Source: an uncultured Bacilli bacterium (GTDB taxonomy: Bacteria > Bacillota_I > Bacilli_A > RF39 > UBA660). From it: a stretch of DNA of 39,724 nt. The translations under genes were made by a program, and so were the position numbers. Numbering within the stretch: the first letter of the stretch is position 1; every line of letters begins with the position of its first letter. The DNA is taken from the NCBI GenBank assembly GCA_947629405.1, contig CANRDL010000008.1, positions 1 through 39,724 of the forward strand. The letters run 5' to 3'. Positions 7,488 to 16,711 of this stretch are shown here, in pieces. The notes below the pieces were generated by a model. That model was not told where the DNA came from and made no database searches. It saw only the letters and a list, made by a program, of their open reading frames with translations.

Positions 7488-10400
7488 TTATTTTTTAGTT
7501 TTTTTATAATAGCCTTTTCTACAAATTAATTTATCAGTAGTAGCTAGTACACCAGGTAGTAAAAATAATATTAATAATACTGCTGCCAATGTACCTTGGG
7601 AAATAGTTTCACATATTTTGGCCGCAATTGCGGAAGCAAAATTTGCTACTATTAAGGTAACAATAATTAATATTGATGAAGAACTAATAATTGTATGTAT
7701 AGATTTATTATAGGCATTAATTATAGATTCTTTTATTCCCATAGTTAATCTTGATTCACGATAGTAAGAAGTATAAACAATTGCATAATCAATAGTGGCT
7801 CCCATAAGTATTGCTTGAACTATTAATAAAGATATGAAATATACCGATCCACCAGTTATTGAAATAGCACTCATTGTAATATATACAGCTGTCTGAATAA
7901 TTATTACTAAAACAAATGGAATAATTAAATCTTTAAAGGTAACAGCAACTACAATAAATATGAATATCATTGTTAATATAGTAATTTTATTTAATTCTTT
8001 ATTAAAAGTTTTACTCATTTCCACAGCCATAGGAGAATTACCAACAACATATATATCATCTTTATCTCCTATTTTATCTTTAATAGAATTAATAAATTTA
8101 TAAGTTTCTTTATTTTCAGCAGCATATTTTGTATTAAGTACAACTCTTGAATATTTATCTGAAACAATTAATTTTTTAGATTTTGCAACCGTCTTTTTAG
8201 CATCTTTTATAGTTGCTCTTTTGCTTTTACTTATAAAATCATTAAATCTTTTATCTGTTATAATATTTGAATTTAAGTAATTAACAAATTGTTCAATAGT
8301 CATTTTCCAAGATAAATTATATTCTTTATTACTTCCATAGTATAAATAAACTAAATCTAATAATGATTTATCTAAATTATCACTTAAAACTTTAAGTGTG
8401 TTAAATGCTTCTTTTGATGTATACTTAGTTTTATTAAGAGAATTATTCATTAAAGTATTTATAGTTGTTATTTTTTCTTTTTTATCATTATCAAAATTAG
8501 AAGCATATTCTTTATTATTCATAACATCATTAACAATAAAATTAACATAATCATATAATGATATTTCTTGATTGGATTTAATATATTTAGAATTATATAA
8601 ACTGAATAATAAACTCATAGTATCATTATTTATACCAAGTAATGAACTTAATTGAGACGATGTATATTTTGTTTTATTAATAGTGGAATTCATTACTTCT
8701 CTTACTAAAGATAATTCTTTGATGGATGAAGAAGATAATTTTCCTTTTAATAATTCGTTATCTTTATTAGTTAAAACTAAATTGGCTAATTCAAAAGGTG
8801 TTAATGTAGTTATTTGATTATTATAATCATAAACCCCATAAATTTTCTTTATTTGATCAGAATCAGTAGCAGTTAACTCACTTATCTCATTATAAGTAAA
8901 AGATTTATCAGTATTATTAATTATAGTATAAGCAAGATTTAATAAACTACTATTATTTTTTAAATAAGGAGCTAATATTTGATTAGATTGATTAGCCACT
9001 AAGAAATTAATTAAGTTTTTAATAGAAATAGATTGCTTAACTCCATCATCTTTAACACCATATATTAAACTAGCAATAGTTGGATTTTGAGAATATTTAC
9101 TTACCATTTCACTAAGAGTATAGGAATTTGAATCTTCTATTTGATTTAACTCAGAAGCAACTTGCTCAAAAGAATTTTTAAAATTAACAAAATTATCATT
9201 TTGAGCCATAGATAAAGCAGTATTTGCATATTCCCTAATTGTCATTTTAGTAGTTGAATTATTACCAGTATATAAATAATATAATAATGATAAAGTTTTA
9301 ACATTTATGTTTATTCCTAATTTACTAAGATAAGTTTGCATAGTATTTAAATCTAAATCATTTATAACAAGATCACTGCTTAATGTTTGTAATAAATTTA
9401 ATTTTTGAACTGTCTTATCATCAAACATATCTTTATAATTAACATCATTAGAAATATCTAAAGCATAAGTTGCAAATTCATTTAAAGTTAATTTAGTGTT
9501 ACTATCAGTAGTTGTTCGATAAAATAAGAATAATTGCTCTATTAGATTTTTATCTATACCAAAAATAGTAGATAATTCACTAGCAGTCATTTTCTTATTT
9601 ATTTTTGAATCATCAGTAAAGTTTTGTAATTGTTTTAATTTAGTAATAGTAGCTTTATCTAAACTTTGAGAATATTTTGAGTCATTGGCTACATCATTAA
9701 GCATAAAATCTACAAAATCTTTTATTGTCATCGAAGTATTTACATTTTTACTATTATAATAAATTAAAATATTATTAGCATCATCTTCACTCATTCCTAG
9801 AATTTTAGCTATTTCATTAGTATTTCTTTTTTTATTTATTAAGTTAGAAGATGTAAAATTTTCAAGTAAGTTTAAATTATCTTTGGTTTCTTGATTTATC
9901 GAATTTTTAAAATTATTATTAGGATAAATATCTGATTTGATAAATTTAATAAATTCATCTAAAGACATTTTATTATTTTCATTAGGATTATAATATTTAT
10001 AATAAACTAATTTAATTAAATAATCATCTATTTTTACATCTTGTCCCAAATCTTTAAATTTTTGATTTAATTTATCATAAGTTAAGTTTTCATTAATTGT
10101 ATTAGAATAACATAATACTTGATCAATTTTTTTATCCTTTTCTAATTCTTTGCAATAGTTAGAAATTAGATCTTCGTATTTATTATTATAAACAATTGCT
10201 ATTTGATTAGTTGCAGGAAAAACTTTACCTACTTTATCCTGTTCGGAACCAGTATATAAAATATTAATATTTCCTTTTAAGAAATAAGCTAAAACAAATA
10301 ATATTAAAATTAAAGCAGCTTGAATAAATCTAGTTTTATATATAAATTTACCTAATTTAGTTAAATTAAATTTAGGAGATTTTTTCTTAGTTTTAGCTAT

Positions 10401-11327
10401 TAAATTATCAAATATTAAAAGTAAGGCAGGTAAACAGAAGAATATACTTGCTAAACTCAATAATACTCCTTTAGCAAGAACAAATCCTAAATCTTTACCA
10501 ATTGTAAAACTCATAAAAATAAGTGCTAGTAATCCTACAATTGTTGTAACAGAACTACTTGATATAGATTTAAAAGATTGATATAATGCCGCTTTCATCG
10601 CTTCTATCTTATTAGAATTTTTTTCTTTTTCTTGCTTATATCTATTTGATAACATAATAGAATAATCCATTGATAATGCTAATTGTAAAATAGCTACAAT
10701 AGAATTTGTTATTGAAGAAACACTATCAAACATAATATTAGTTCCTTTATTAATAAATATAGCGATGCCAATTGAAATTAAATATAACCATGGTTCAATA
10801 TAAGATTCACTAAGTATTATTAATATAATCATTGCAAATAAAATGGCAATAATAACAACTGAAATTTGCAAAATAGGTTGATTTTCCTCATAAATTGATC
10901 CACTCATACCGGCTGTTTCAAAATTATCGTTAACATATTTATAGACATTGGTAGCAGTTTTGGAATGATCATAATCATCGACATTTAAAACATATAAAGT
11001 ATATTTACCTTTATTATATTCATTAGTATTTTCATAATTAACAGAACTTACTCCATCAATGTTTTTTAATTTTTTTAAAGTAGATTTTTTTTCACTATTA
11101 GAAAGTCCTTTAAACATAACATTAAGTACCGAAGAATCTTGCTCAATAAATTCTTCATCCATTATATCTTTACCAATTTTAGTTTCAGAATTGGCTGGCA
11201 AATATTTCATAATATCTTCATTAATGTTGACTTTTGTTGATAAAAATAGACCTACACCAGCTAATATTATAAATAAAGTTAAAAAGAAATATCGTCCTCT
11301 CACTATAAAATCTGTTATTTTTTTCAT
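7488..11327 (-). CDS. MMPL/RND-superfamily membrane transporter with repeats in the second outer loop
   Basis: A 1279-residue protein with two RND-like halves. Each half has a large outer loop after its first helix and a bundle of helices. The paired Asp-Tyr residues of MMPL proteins are visible: D221-Y222 (SMDYS) in half 1 and TIDYA near 1180 in half 2. MMPL members flip or export lipids, glycolipids or drugs using proton flow; the substrate here is unknown. The second outer loop is very long (about 360-1080) and holds about eight units of about 78 residues. Each unit has a segment like KMTIxEFVxFxLxD (near 454, 532, 612, 695, 765, 842, 922 and 1008) followed by short helices. It is divergent from a TetR-family gene, which suggests local repression. 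Confidence 0.85.
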   Translation of the reverse strand: MKKITDFIVRGRYFFLTLFIILAGVGLFLSTKVNINEDIMKYLPANSETKIGKDIMDEEFIEQDSSVLNVMFKGLSNSEKKSTLKKLKNIDGVSSVNYENTNEYNKGKYTLYVLNVDDYDHSKTATNVYKYVNDNFETAGMSGSIYEENQPILQISVVIIAILFAMIILIILSESYIEPWLYLISIGIAIFINKGTNIMFDSVSSITNSIVAILQLALSMDYSIMLSNRYKQEKEKNSNKIEAMKAALYQSFKSISSSSVTTIVGLLALIFMSFTIGKDLGFVLAKGVLLSLASIFFCLPALLLIFDNLIAKTKKKSPKFNLTKLGKFIYKTRFIQAALILILFVLAYFLKGNINILYTGSEQDKVGKVFPATNQIAIVYNNKYEDLISNYCKELEKDKKIDQVLCYSNTINENLTYDKLNQKFKDLGQDVKIDDYLIKLVYYKYYNPNENNKMSLDEFIKFIKSDIYPNNNFKNSINQETKDNLNLLENFTSSNLINKKRNTNEIAKILGMSEDDANNILIYYNSKNVNTSMTIKDFVDFMLNDVANDSKYSQSLDKATITKLKQLQNFTDDSKINKKMTASELSTIFGIDKNLIEQLFLFYRTTTDSNTKLTLNEFATYALDISNDVNYKDMFDDKTVQKLNLLQTLSSDLVINDLDLNTMQTYLSKLGININVKTLSLLYYLYTGNNSTTKMTIREYANTALSMAQNDNFVNFKNSFEQVASELNQIEDSNSYTLSEMVSKYSQNPTIASLIYGVKDDGVKQSISIKNLINFLVANQSNQILAPYLKNNSSLLNLAYTIINNTDKSFTYNEISELTATDSDQIKKIYGVYDYNNQITTLTPFELANLVLTNKDNELLKGKLSSSSIKELSLVREVMNSTINKTKYTSSQLSSLLGINNDTMSLLFSLYNSKYIKSNQEISLYDYVNFIVNDVMNNKEYASNFDNDKKEKITTINTLMNNSLNKTKYTSKEAFNTLKVLSDNLDKSLLDLVYLYYGSNKEYNLSWKMTIEQFVNYLNSNIITDKRFNDFISKSKRATIKDAKKTVAKSKKLIVSDKYSRVVLNTKYAAENKETYKFINSIKDKIGDKDDIYVVGNSPMAVEMSKTFNKELNKITILTMIFIFIVVAVTFKDLIIPFVLVIIIQTAVYITMSAISITGGSVYFISLLIVQAILMGATIDYAIVYTSYYRESRLTMGIKESIINAYNKSIHTIISSSSILIIVTLIVANFASAIAAKICETISQGTLAAVLLILFLLPGVLATTDKLICRKGYYKKTKK
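8280..9990 (-). repeat. About eight protein-level repeats (about 78 residues each) in the MMPL protein
   Basis: Units are marked by KMSLDEF, SMTIKDF, KLTLNEF, KMTIREY, SISIKNL, TLTPFEL, EISLYDY and KMTIEQF, each followed by an Asn/Asp-rich stretch, a helix with Leu at regular positions, and a (T/N)KxxTxxE-like segment. The first three and the last two are most alike. The DNA itself is not obviously repetitive, so the duplication is old. Confidence 0.7.
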
Positions 11328-11353
11328 ATTATTTCCTTCCTTTCGGTGAATAA

Positions 11354-11367
11354 ATTATACTATAGCA
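11354..11367 (-). promoter_or_regulatory. Promoter of the MMPL gene
   Basis: On the minus strand TGCTATAGTATAAT overlaps two possible -10 hexamers (TATAGT with an upstream TG, and TATAAT) 27-40 bases before the ATG. No clear -35 is seen. GGAAGGAAA precedes the start. It lies within the 150-base region shared with the divergent regulator. Confidence 0.45.
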
Positions 11368-11445
11368 CCAATCTTTTTGTTCGTAAATATCAAAAATATG
11401 GTTTGTGTCAAAATTTTTACAAGAATTTTAATTTTGTCAAAATTA

Positions 11446-11470
11446 TGATATAATCTTTCTTGGTTAGGAG
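11446..11470 (+). promoter_or_regulatory. Extended -10 promoter and ribosome site of the TetR-family gene
   Basis: TGATATAAT at 11446-11454 is an extended -10, and AGGAG at 11466-11470 lies 9 bases before the ATG at 11480. TGTCAAAATT occurs twice nearby (from 11406 and from 11435), 29 bases apart. This direct repeat could be a binding site for the regulator, but that is only a guess. Confidence 0.5.
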
Positions 11471-11479
11471 TTGAAGAAA

Positions 11480-12031
11480 ATGAAAGTAAAAGGTATTAAT
11501 GTATCATCTAAAAAAACCAAAGAAAAAATTAAACATGCTTTTGCAGAACTTCTTTTTGAGAAAAAAAGTTTGAACAAATTAACGGTGACAGAATTAGTAA
11601 AGAAGGCAGATATCACAAGAAGTGCCTTCTATACACATTATGATAATATCTATGAAATTGCCAAAGAATTTCAAGAAGAAAATTTAACAATTTTTGTTCA
11701 AAATATGAAACAATTACAATCTGTTGAAGATATGAATCATTATTTTGATGAAATTAAAAACTATTTAGAAGAAAATGAAGATATTTATACAATGATTTTA
11801 TCTAGTAAAGATCCCCTATTTTTTGTAGGATCTTTCGGTAAAATTATTTCTAAAAATTTATATGATATTTTAAAACAAAAAAATATTAAAAATCTAGAAT
11901 TTAATATTTTATTCTTTGTAGATGGTTGTATGAATTTAATAATAAAACATTATCGAAAAGAAATACCCTATTCTCTTGATGAAATTATAAATTATATGAA
12001 GGATATGTTTAAAAGATTATTTTTGAAGTAA
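11480..12031 (+). CDS. TetR/AcrR-family transcriptional regulator
   Basis: A 183-residue regulator with a TetR-type helix-turn-helix at about residues 25-60; TVTELVKKADITRSAFYTHY is the typical recognition region. The rest is a helical ligand-binding domain that I cannot assign to a subfamily. I choose the ATG at 11480, 9 bases after AGGAG; the frame extends to a TTG at 11471, but that leaves no room for the ribosome site. The gene is divergent from the MMPL transporter with 152 bases between, the classic layout of a TetR repressor and its efflux or lipid transporter target. Repression of that gene and of itself is inferred. Confidence 0.85.
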   Translation: MKVKGINVSSKKTKEKIKHAFAELLFEKKSLNKLTVTELVKKADITRSAFYTHYDNIYEIAKEFQEENLTIFVQNMKQLQSVEDMNHYFDEIKNYLEENEDIYTMILSSKDPLFFVGSFGKIISKNLYDILKQKNIKNLEFNILFFVDGCMNLIIKHYRKEIPYSLDEIINYMKDMFKRLFLK

Positions 12032-12033
12032 AT

Positions 12034-12064
12034 AAAAAAATCAACAATATTTGTTGATCTTTTT
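12034..12064. terminator. Bidirectional terminator between the TetR-family gene and the membrane-anchored protein
   Basis: ATCAACAA (12040-12047) and TTGTTGAT (12051-12058) form a perfect 8-bp stem with a TAT loop. An A run precedes it and a T run follows, so it serves both convergent genes. Confidence 0.85.
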
Positions 12065-13034
12065 AATTTGTTGGTTCAGTACTTATCCAAATATAATTAC
12101 CTGTTCCATCCTCTTTAAATGTATGTTTATATATTGTCGCTTGATCTTCATAATCTTTAAATACTTGAGATTTTATTGTTTTTTGAGTATCTACATCATA
12201 AGTATCAGAAAAATTACTTTTATATTCTTTATTTTGCGCAATCAATTTTGATTTATCTCCATACTTGTATATATTGGTTTTGCAAGTTAATTCACCATTA
12301 TCATCTACATCCTCAGATGTATATAAAATATATTTTTCATATAAGTATATTTTATCATCTTTTTTAGTTGCTTTAGTAAATTCACTTTGTTTGCCAATTT
12401 CAGCACAACCAGTATCTCCACCACCATAGTTGCAAAAATATATACCGTTTTTATAATTACAGATTCCTATATATTTATAAATATCTATATCATCATCAGT
12501 ATAATTTATATTACCAAATGCACTTTTTACAATTTCAGATATAGTTTCTTTTTTATAAGCATACCAATTATCTATACTAAATTTTAAATTTTTTACATAA
12601 CATTCATACCCTCTTTCACTTTGATGTAGATTTGGGGATTCTTCAATACAATCTGATTTATTTACAGTAGTATCAAGACTTCCATAAATTTCATAACCTT
12701 CAGGATTACTATAAATTAATTGTCCTACAGAACTTAGTATAGCATCATTAGAAATATCTTTGTAAGTAACTTTAGTACTTTGATAAGCATCTTTCCCTGA
12801 ATCATTATGAGGAATAATTAATTTTAATTTATCAATAGTTTTAGAATCATTTATATCAATTTCTTCTACTTTTTCTTTTTTAGTTTCTTTTTTTTCTTCT
12901 ACTTTCACTTCTTTTTTAAAATATTTATAAAAATATAAATCATAGGCTATATAACCTAAACTTCCAATAAGTAATATTGTAAGTATTACTATTGCAATTG
13001 TTTTACCTTTTCCACCCTTTTTTTCTTCTATCAT
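12063..13034 (-). CDS. Membrane-anchored protein of unknown function, paralogue A
   Basis: 323 residues, no family recognised. A short Lys-rich cytoplasmic start (MIEEKKGGKGK) is followed by one membrane helix at about 12-31 and a Lys/Glu-rich linker at about 38-58. An outer domain of about 265 residues follows, with several cysteines (for example in KSDCIEE, GYECYVK, GICNYKNG, CNYGGG) that could form disulfides. Its first 53 residues nearly equal those of the next gene, while the outer domain does not resemble it. It is the last gene of the minus-strand block that starts near 17 kb and lies 14 bases after paralogue B. AAAGTAGG lies before the ATG. Confidence 0.75.
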   Translation of the reverse strand: MIEEKKGGKGKTIAIVILTILLIGSLGYIAYDLYFYKYFKKEVKVEEKKETKKEKVEEIDINDSKTIDKLKLIIPHNDSGKDAYQSTKVTYKDISNDAILSSVGQLIYSNPEGYEIYGSLDTTVNKSDCIEESPNLHQSERGYECYVKNLKFSIDNWYAYKKETISEIVKSAFGNINYTDDDIDIYKYIGICNYKNGIYFCNYGGGDTGCAEIGKQSEFTKATKKDDKIYLYEKYILYTSEDVDDNGELTCKTNIYKYGDKSKLIAQNKEYKSNFSDTYDVDTQKTIKSQVFKDYEDQATIYKHTFKEDGTGNYIWISTEPTN

Positions 13035-13051
13035 AATTTACCTACTTTCTA
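12880..13051. repeat. 5' module copy A shared with 13805-13977
   Basis: About 170 bases covering the ribosome site, start codon and first 53 codons match the copy at 13805-13977 at about 96% by eye. Similarity ends abruptly where the outer domains begin. Confidence 0.9.
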
Positions 13052-13960
13052 CTTTTCAATTCTGACTGATTCTTTAAATATATAATCTCCTTCATCAGTT
13101 TTTTCAAATGTTATTTTATATTTAGAAAATTCTTGGTAATTATTTTCATTTAATTCAAAATCATCTGTATTTCCACTATACTCTTCTTTTTCTAAATTTT
13201 TATATATTTTTGAATCCAAATATGTTATTCCATTAGAATTTAAACCATCGTTAAAATAATTATATGCAACAGCAGCATAGACATATACATAGTTTTCTTT
13301 AACAGTTACCTTATAAACATATTTTTCTATATGATTAAATGCTGTATCTCCACAGGCACTATTAGTATAAAAATATTCATTAGTAACAACTGGAACATTT
13401 GGACAATTTTTACTAGAAGTTAATTCATTACTATAGTCAAAATCTGTTCCATAAACTTCTTTTATATTATTTTTTACATCACTAATTTTATATTTTCCTC
13501 CACCATCAACTGATAACTTCGCTTTTTGTATTTCGGTAAGTTCCGAATTAATTACTTTACATTCTCCTGAAGTATTACATTCACTTTCTAATTCTTCTGA
13601 TTTTAAATTTCCTGAATTAAATGCAGAATATAATTTAAAATCTTCAGGAATATCTTCTGATGTTACTTTTTCTTTATCAAAAATAATTCCACCTGAATAA
13701 GTATATTCGCGATCAAAAATATCAATTTTTGTTATCTGTTCAAAATTTCTAATTACCTGTCTTTTTATTGTATTATCTTTAAGTTCTACTTCTTTAGCTA
13801 CTTTTTTAGTTTCTTTCTTTTCTTCTACTTTCACTTCTTTTTTAAAATATTTATAAAAATATACATCGTAAGCTATGTAACCTAAACTTCCAATAAGTAA
13901 TATTGTAAGTATTACTATTGCAATTGTTTTACCTTTTCCACCTTTTTTTTCTTCTATCAT
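13049..13960 (-). CDS. Membrane-anchored protein of unknown function, paralogue B
   Basis: 303 residues with the same anchor as paralogue A: Lys-rich start, one membrane helix at about 12-31, and a Lys/Glu linker. The outer domain (about 60-303) is different in sequence but again holds spaced cysteines (ESECNTSGECK, SKNCPN, NSACGD). No domain is recognised. AAAGTTGG precedes the ATG. The two genes are adjacent and co-oriented, so they probably arose by tandem duplication with later replacement or fast change of the outer part. Confidence 0.75.
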   Translation of the reverse strand: MIEEKKGGKGKTIAIVILTILLIGSLGYIAYDVYFYKYFKKEVKVEEKKETKKVAKEVELKDNTIKRQVIRNFEQITKIDIFDREYTYSGGIIFDKEKVTSEDIPEDFKLYSAFNSGNLKSEELESECNTSGECKVINSELTEIQKAKLSVDGGGKYKISDVKNNIKEVYGTDFDYSNELTSSKNCPNVPVVTNEYFYTNSACGDTAFNHIEKYVYKVTVKENYVYVYAAVAYNYFNDGLNSNGITYLDSKIYKNLEKEEYSGNTDDFELNENNYQEFSKYKITFEKTDEGDYIFKESVRIEK

Positions 13961-13977
13961 AATTTACCAACTTTCTA
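13805..13977. repeat. 5' module copy B shared with 12880-13051
   Basis: Second copy of the nearly identical ribosome-site, anchor and linker module. The differences are mostly third-position changes, for example in the codons around IAYD. Confidence 0.9.
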
Positions 13978-14060
13978 TATTTATAAGATATAATATATTA
14001 ACTACTCAGTAAAGATTTTTATTTTTATTTACCTTTTCTTTGACAATAATTTTACAAAGA

Positions 14061-14087
14061 AAAAAGTTACTTTTTGTAACTTTTTTT
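14061..14087. terminator. Terminator after the zinc-ribbon/DUF2628-like gene
   Basis: GTTAC (14066-14070) and GTAAC (14076-14080) form a short stem extended by flanking A and T runs. It can act in both directions but should serve the minus-strand gene that ends at 14128. No gene is seen in 13961-14127. Confidence 0.65.
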
Positions 14088-14127
14088 ATTAATTTTATTA
14101 ATTAATTTGGTACTTACTCAAACATCT

Positions 14128-15114
14128 TTATTTTTTATTTTCTGATGCTGAAACAAAACTTAATGATTTGGCAATTTTATCTTTATATTGAAGACATCTT
14201 TTATTACCACTAAGAGATACTTGATATAAACCTTCTGAATTTTTATCATATGAATAGTAATCTACACTTGTATCATCATTTTTATAATACCAAACACTTT
14301 TATTTATAGTTACTTTATTATATTTGTGATTATTTTTAAAATATGCTAATAAATCTAATTCTGAAGTTATTCCATATCCTTCTTTTGTATCAAGAATTAA
14401 TCCATTATAACTAAAAGGATCATCATTATAATATATTTCATATAGACAAATGGCATTTAAACTTGAAAAATTGGCATATGTTTTACTTTTATTATCAACG
14501 TCAATAGGAACACGTATAAATTCTGAAGGAACTGTATATTTTAAAACATAACCATTACTACTATCTCCAACTGTATCAAATTTTTTAACCTCAGGAATTA
14601 TAAAATTTAGTATAGTTGAAATAATAAACCATATTATTAAAAAGATGATTATACCTAAATAACTTGTTCCTCCTTTTTTACCGGCAATTTCAATTAAATT
14701 ATTTTCGGATAAATTTGAATTTTTTACTTTTATCTTACGAATTTGTTTTTTGGCATGTGCTAAATATAATTTATTAAAATTAAACCCTAGTAATATTATG
14801 AATACAACAATTAATATATTAAAAAATAAATAAGAAAACTTACTTAAAAGATTCATTATGAATAAAATTATAAGTGATGGTAAATACATTTTACGATATA
14901 ACAAATATAAAATATTAAAAAACCAAGCCCAAACATTAAATTTTCCCATTTTTATTTTGTCATAATTATTTCCTATGTAAGAAAATAATAATTTATCATC
15001 CAAGGAAATATTTTTCTCATTATTAATATTATTTTCATTATTTTTTATTTTATTATTACAATTTTTACAATAACCATTCTTATCTAATAAATTTCCACAA
15101 TTTGTACAATACAT
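14128..15114 (-). CDS. Zinc-ribbon membrane protein with DUF2628-like region
   Basis: 328 residues. An N-terminal zinc ribbon (CTNCG at 3-7 and CKNCN at about 16-20) is followed by a segment resembling DUF2628, FNVWAWFFNILYLLYR, and two or three membrane helices at about 78-115. A further helix lies at about 152-172, before an outer domain that ends near LSFVSASENKK. Zinc-ribbon plus membrane proteins of this kind are common in low-GC Firmicutes and have no established function. It lies 34 bases after the preceding small gene in the same minus-strand block. Confidence 0.75.
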   Translation of the reverse strand: MYCTNCGNLLDKNGYCKNCNNKIKNNENNINNEKNISLDDKLLFSYIGNNYDKIKMGKFNVWAWFFNILYLLYRKMYLPSLIILFIMNLLSKFSYLFFNILIVVFIILLGFNFNKLYLAHAKKQIRKIKVKNSNLSENNLIEIAGKKGGTSYLGIIIFLIIWFIISTILNFIIPEVKKFDTVGDSSNGYVLKYTVPSEFIRVPIDVDNKSKTYANFSSLNAICLYEIYYNDDPFSYNGLILDTKEGYGITSELDLLAYFKNNHKYNKVTINKSVWYYKNDDTSVDYYSYDKNSEGLYQVSLSGNKRCLQYKDKIAKSLSFVSASENKK

Positions 15115-15148
15115 TTTATTACCTTCTTTTTATTGCATTATTTTTATT

Positions 15149-15517
15149 TTAATTTTTTCCATCTGGTGTTTTTTTAATATATTTGACTATAACAACTATT
15201 AATGATGGTATTACTAAAAGCCAACATATAAGTGCTAACCATCTAAAAATTAATATAATGGGATATTGTGTTATCTGATAATCTAACAATACACCTTTTT
15301 GCAAACGAATTATCATAAATGCTAGTATATTACAAATATACATTAAAAAACCACCTACAAAAAAGCAAAGAGGTATCCACCATTTTAATTTTTTCTTTAT
15401 TTTTGGTGGTTGTATATCATTATTTTGATTAGACACAAATTGTTGATTATTCGGTATTTCATTATTATTATATAAATTATAGTTGCTTTGATTAAAATTA
15501 TTATTTTCTTGATTCAT
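15149..15517 (-). CDS. Small Asn/Gln-rich membrane protein, paralogue 1
   Basis: 122 residues, function unknown. An Asn/Gln-rich N-terminus of about 40 residues (MNQENNNFNQ) leads to a basic patch and about two to three membrane helices (about 45-70 and 85-112). Its first ten residues equal those of the gene at 16712-16993, and the overall plan (N/Q-rich start, KKK patch, W-(I/L)-P before the first helix) is the same. AGAAAGGAAA precedes the ATG. Confidence 0.65.
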   Translation of the reverse strand: MNQENNNFNQSNYNLYNNNEIPNNQQFVSNQNNDIQPPKIKKKLKWWIPLCFFVGGFLMYICNILAFMIIRLQKGVLLDYQITQYPIILIFRWLALICWLLVIPSLIVVIVKYIKKTPDGKN

Positions 15518-15586
15518 TTTTTTTCCTTTCTATAATCATTTATTTAAATATTTAATTCTTTTTTTTAAATATTTTCAACTCTAACC

Positions 15587-16702
15587 TTATTTGTTAATCT
15601 TTTTTATAACAATTAATCCTAAAATAAATTCAATTACAAAAATTATAATAGCCTCTATTATATATTTGCTATACATTATAAAAAATAAAGCTAATATAGA
15701 ATATACAATTAAAACTAGTATATTTATTTTTATTTGTTTTAAAATTATTTCTTTTTCTTTTTTATCATCTTTAGTTAAATATTTAAGTGCTTTTTTATCA
15801 GCATATACAATTACGGAAAAAATTGTAACTACCAATCCATAAAATATAATAATAGGAATTAAATCTCCTTTTTTTTCTGTTGAAATTTTCATAATATCTT
15901 TAATAGTAACCAAAAATGGTATTATATATATTATTATATTTTTTTTATTTTTATAGCAATTTACAATAAAATTTATAAAACCTCGATGCTCTCCATCTTT
16001 GTTATCAATTTTTTGTTTTCCATTTTTTATTTTAGATTTTAGTAAATCCAAAATATTTTCCCAATTATCATAATATTTATATATTGTAATTGTTTGATTT
16101 TTACAACTAGTGTTGTTTAAAAGATTTAGATAATCACAAGTTACTTGAATTTTATCATTAAATTCTTTTATTTTATAAACATTAACTATATCTAAACAGT
16201 CAATTACATTTTCAAAATTAATATTATTCTTTTCAATTTTTTCAAAATTTTTTTGATTTTCATCTTTTAGTTTTTTACGAAAGAATATATATTTAATAAT
16301 ATCATCAAGTACAGAATCTTTGACAATGTCATACCTAGAATAAAATATATCACCTAGAAATTTAAGAGAAATTAATCTATTATCATTAGTAATTATATAA
16401 CATCTACTAGATAATATTTCTTTATCTGTTATGAATTGAAAAAATGACAACAAAAAATACAAAAAAATAAAGAAAAATACAATAGAAAGTACGAATAAAA
16501 TTATTCCAATGTAAGCTAAAAATTTAGCTGGTTTTTCTATAGTTACTATCTTTATATAACAAAATACTAAAACAGCTATAATTAGTGCACTAATTAATAT
16601 AGATAAAACTTTCTTTAACTTTTTTTTATTATTTTTTTGTTTATATATTTTTTGATTATATAAACAAATTTTTTTTATTTTTAAATTATCTACATCAATC
16701 AT
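15587..16702 (-). CDS. Multi-helix membrane protein of unknown function
   Basis: 371 residues. Two membrane helices at about 33-90 are followed by a cytoplasmic-looking basic domain of about 150 residues, then two pairs of helices at about 248-300 and 325-368. I recognise no family. Its ATG follows GAGGATTTT and lies 9 bases after the stop of the upstream small gene, so the two are co-transcribed. The role is unknown. Confidence 0.65.
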   Translation of the reverse strand: MIDVDNLKIKKICLYNQKIYKQKNNKKKLKKVLSILISALIIAVLVFCYIKIVTIEKPAKFLAYIGIILFVLSIVFFFIFLYFLLSFFQFITDKEILSSRCYIITNDNRLISLKFLGDIFYSRYDIVKDSVLDDIIKYIFFRKKLKDENQKNFEKIEKNNINFENVIDCLDIVNVYKIKEFNDKIQVTCDYLNLLNNTSCKNQTITIYKYYDNWENILDLLKSKIKNGKQKIDNKDGEHRGFINFIVNCYKNKKNIIIYIIPFLVTIKDIMKISTEKKGDLIPIIIFYGLVVTIFSVIVYADKKALKYLTKDDKKEKEIILKQIKINILVLIVYSILALFFIMYSKYIIEAIIIFVIEFILGLIVIKKINK

Positions 16703-16711
16703 AAAATCCTC

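Noticed and set aside
11471-11479. TTG start for the TetR-family gene
   Set aside because: AGGAG ends directly at this TTG, leaving no spacing; the ATG at 11480 has 9 bases.
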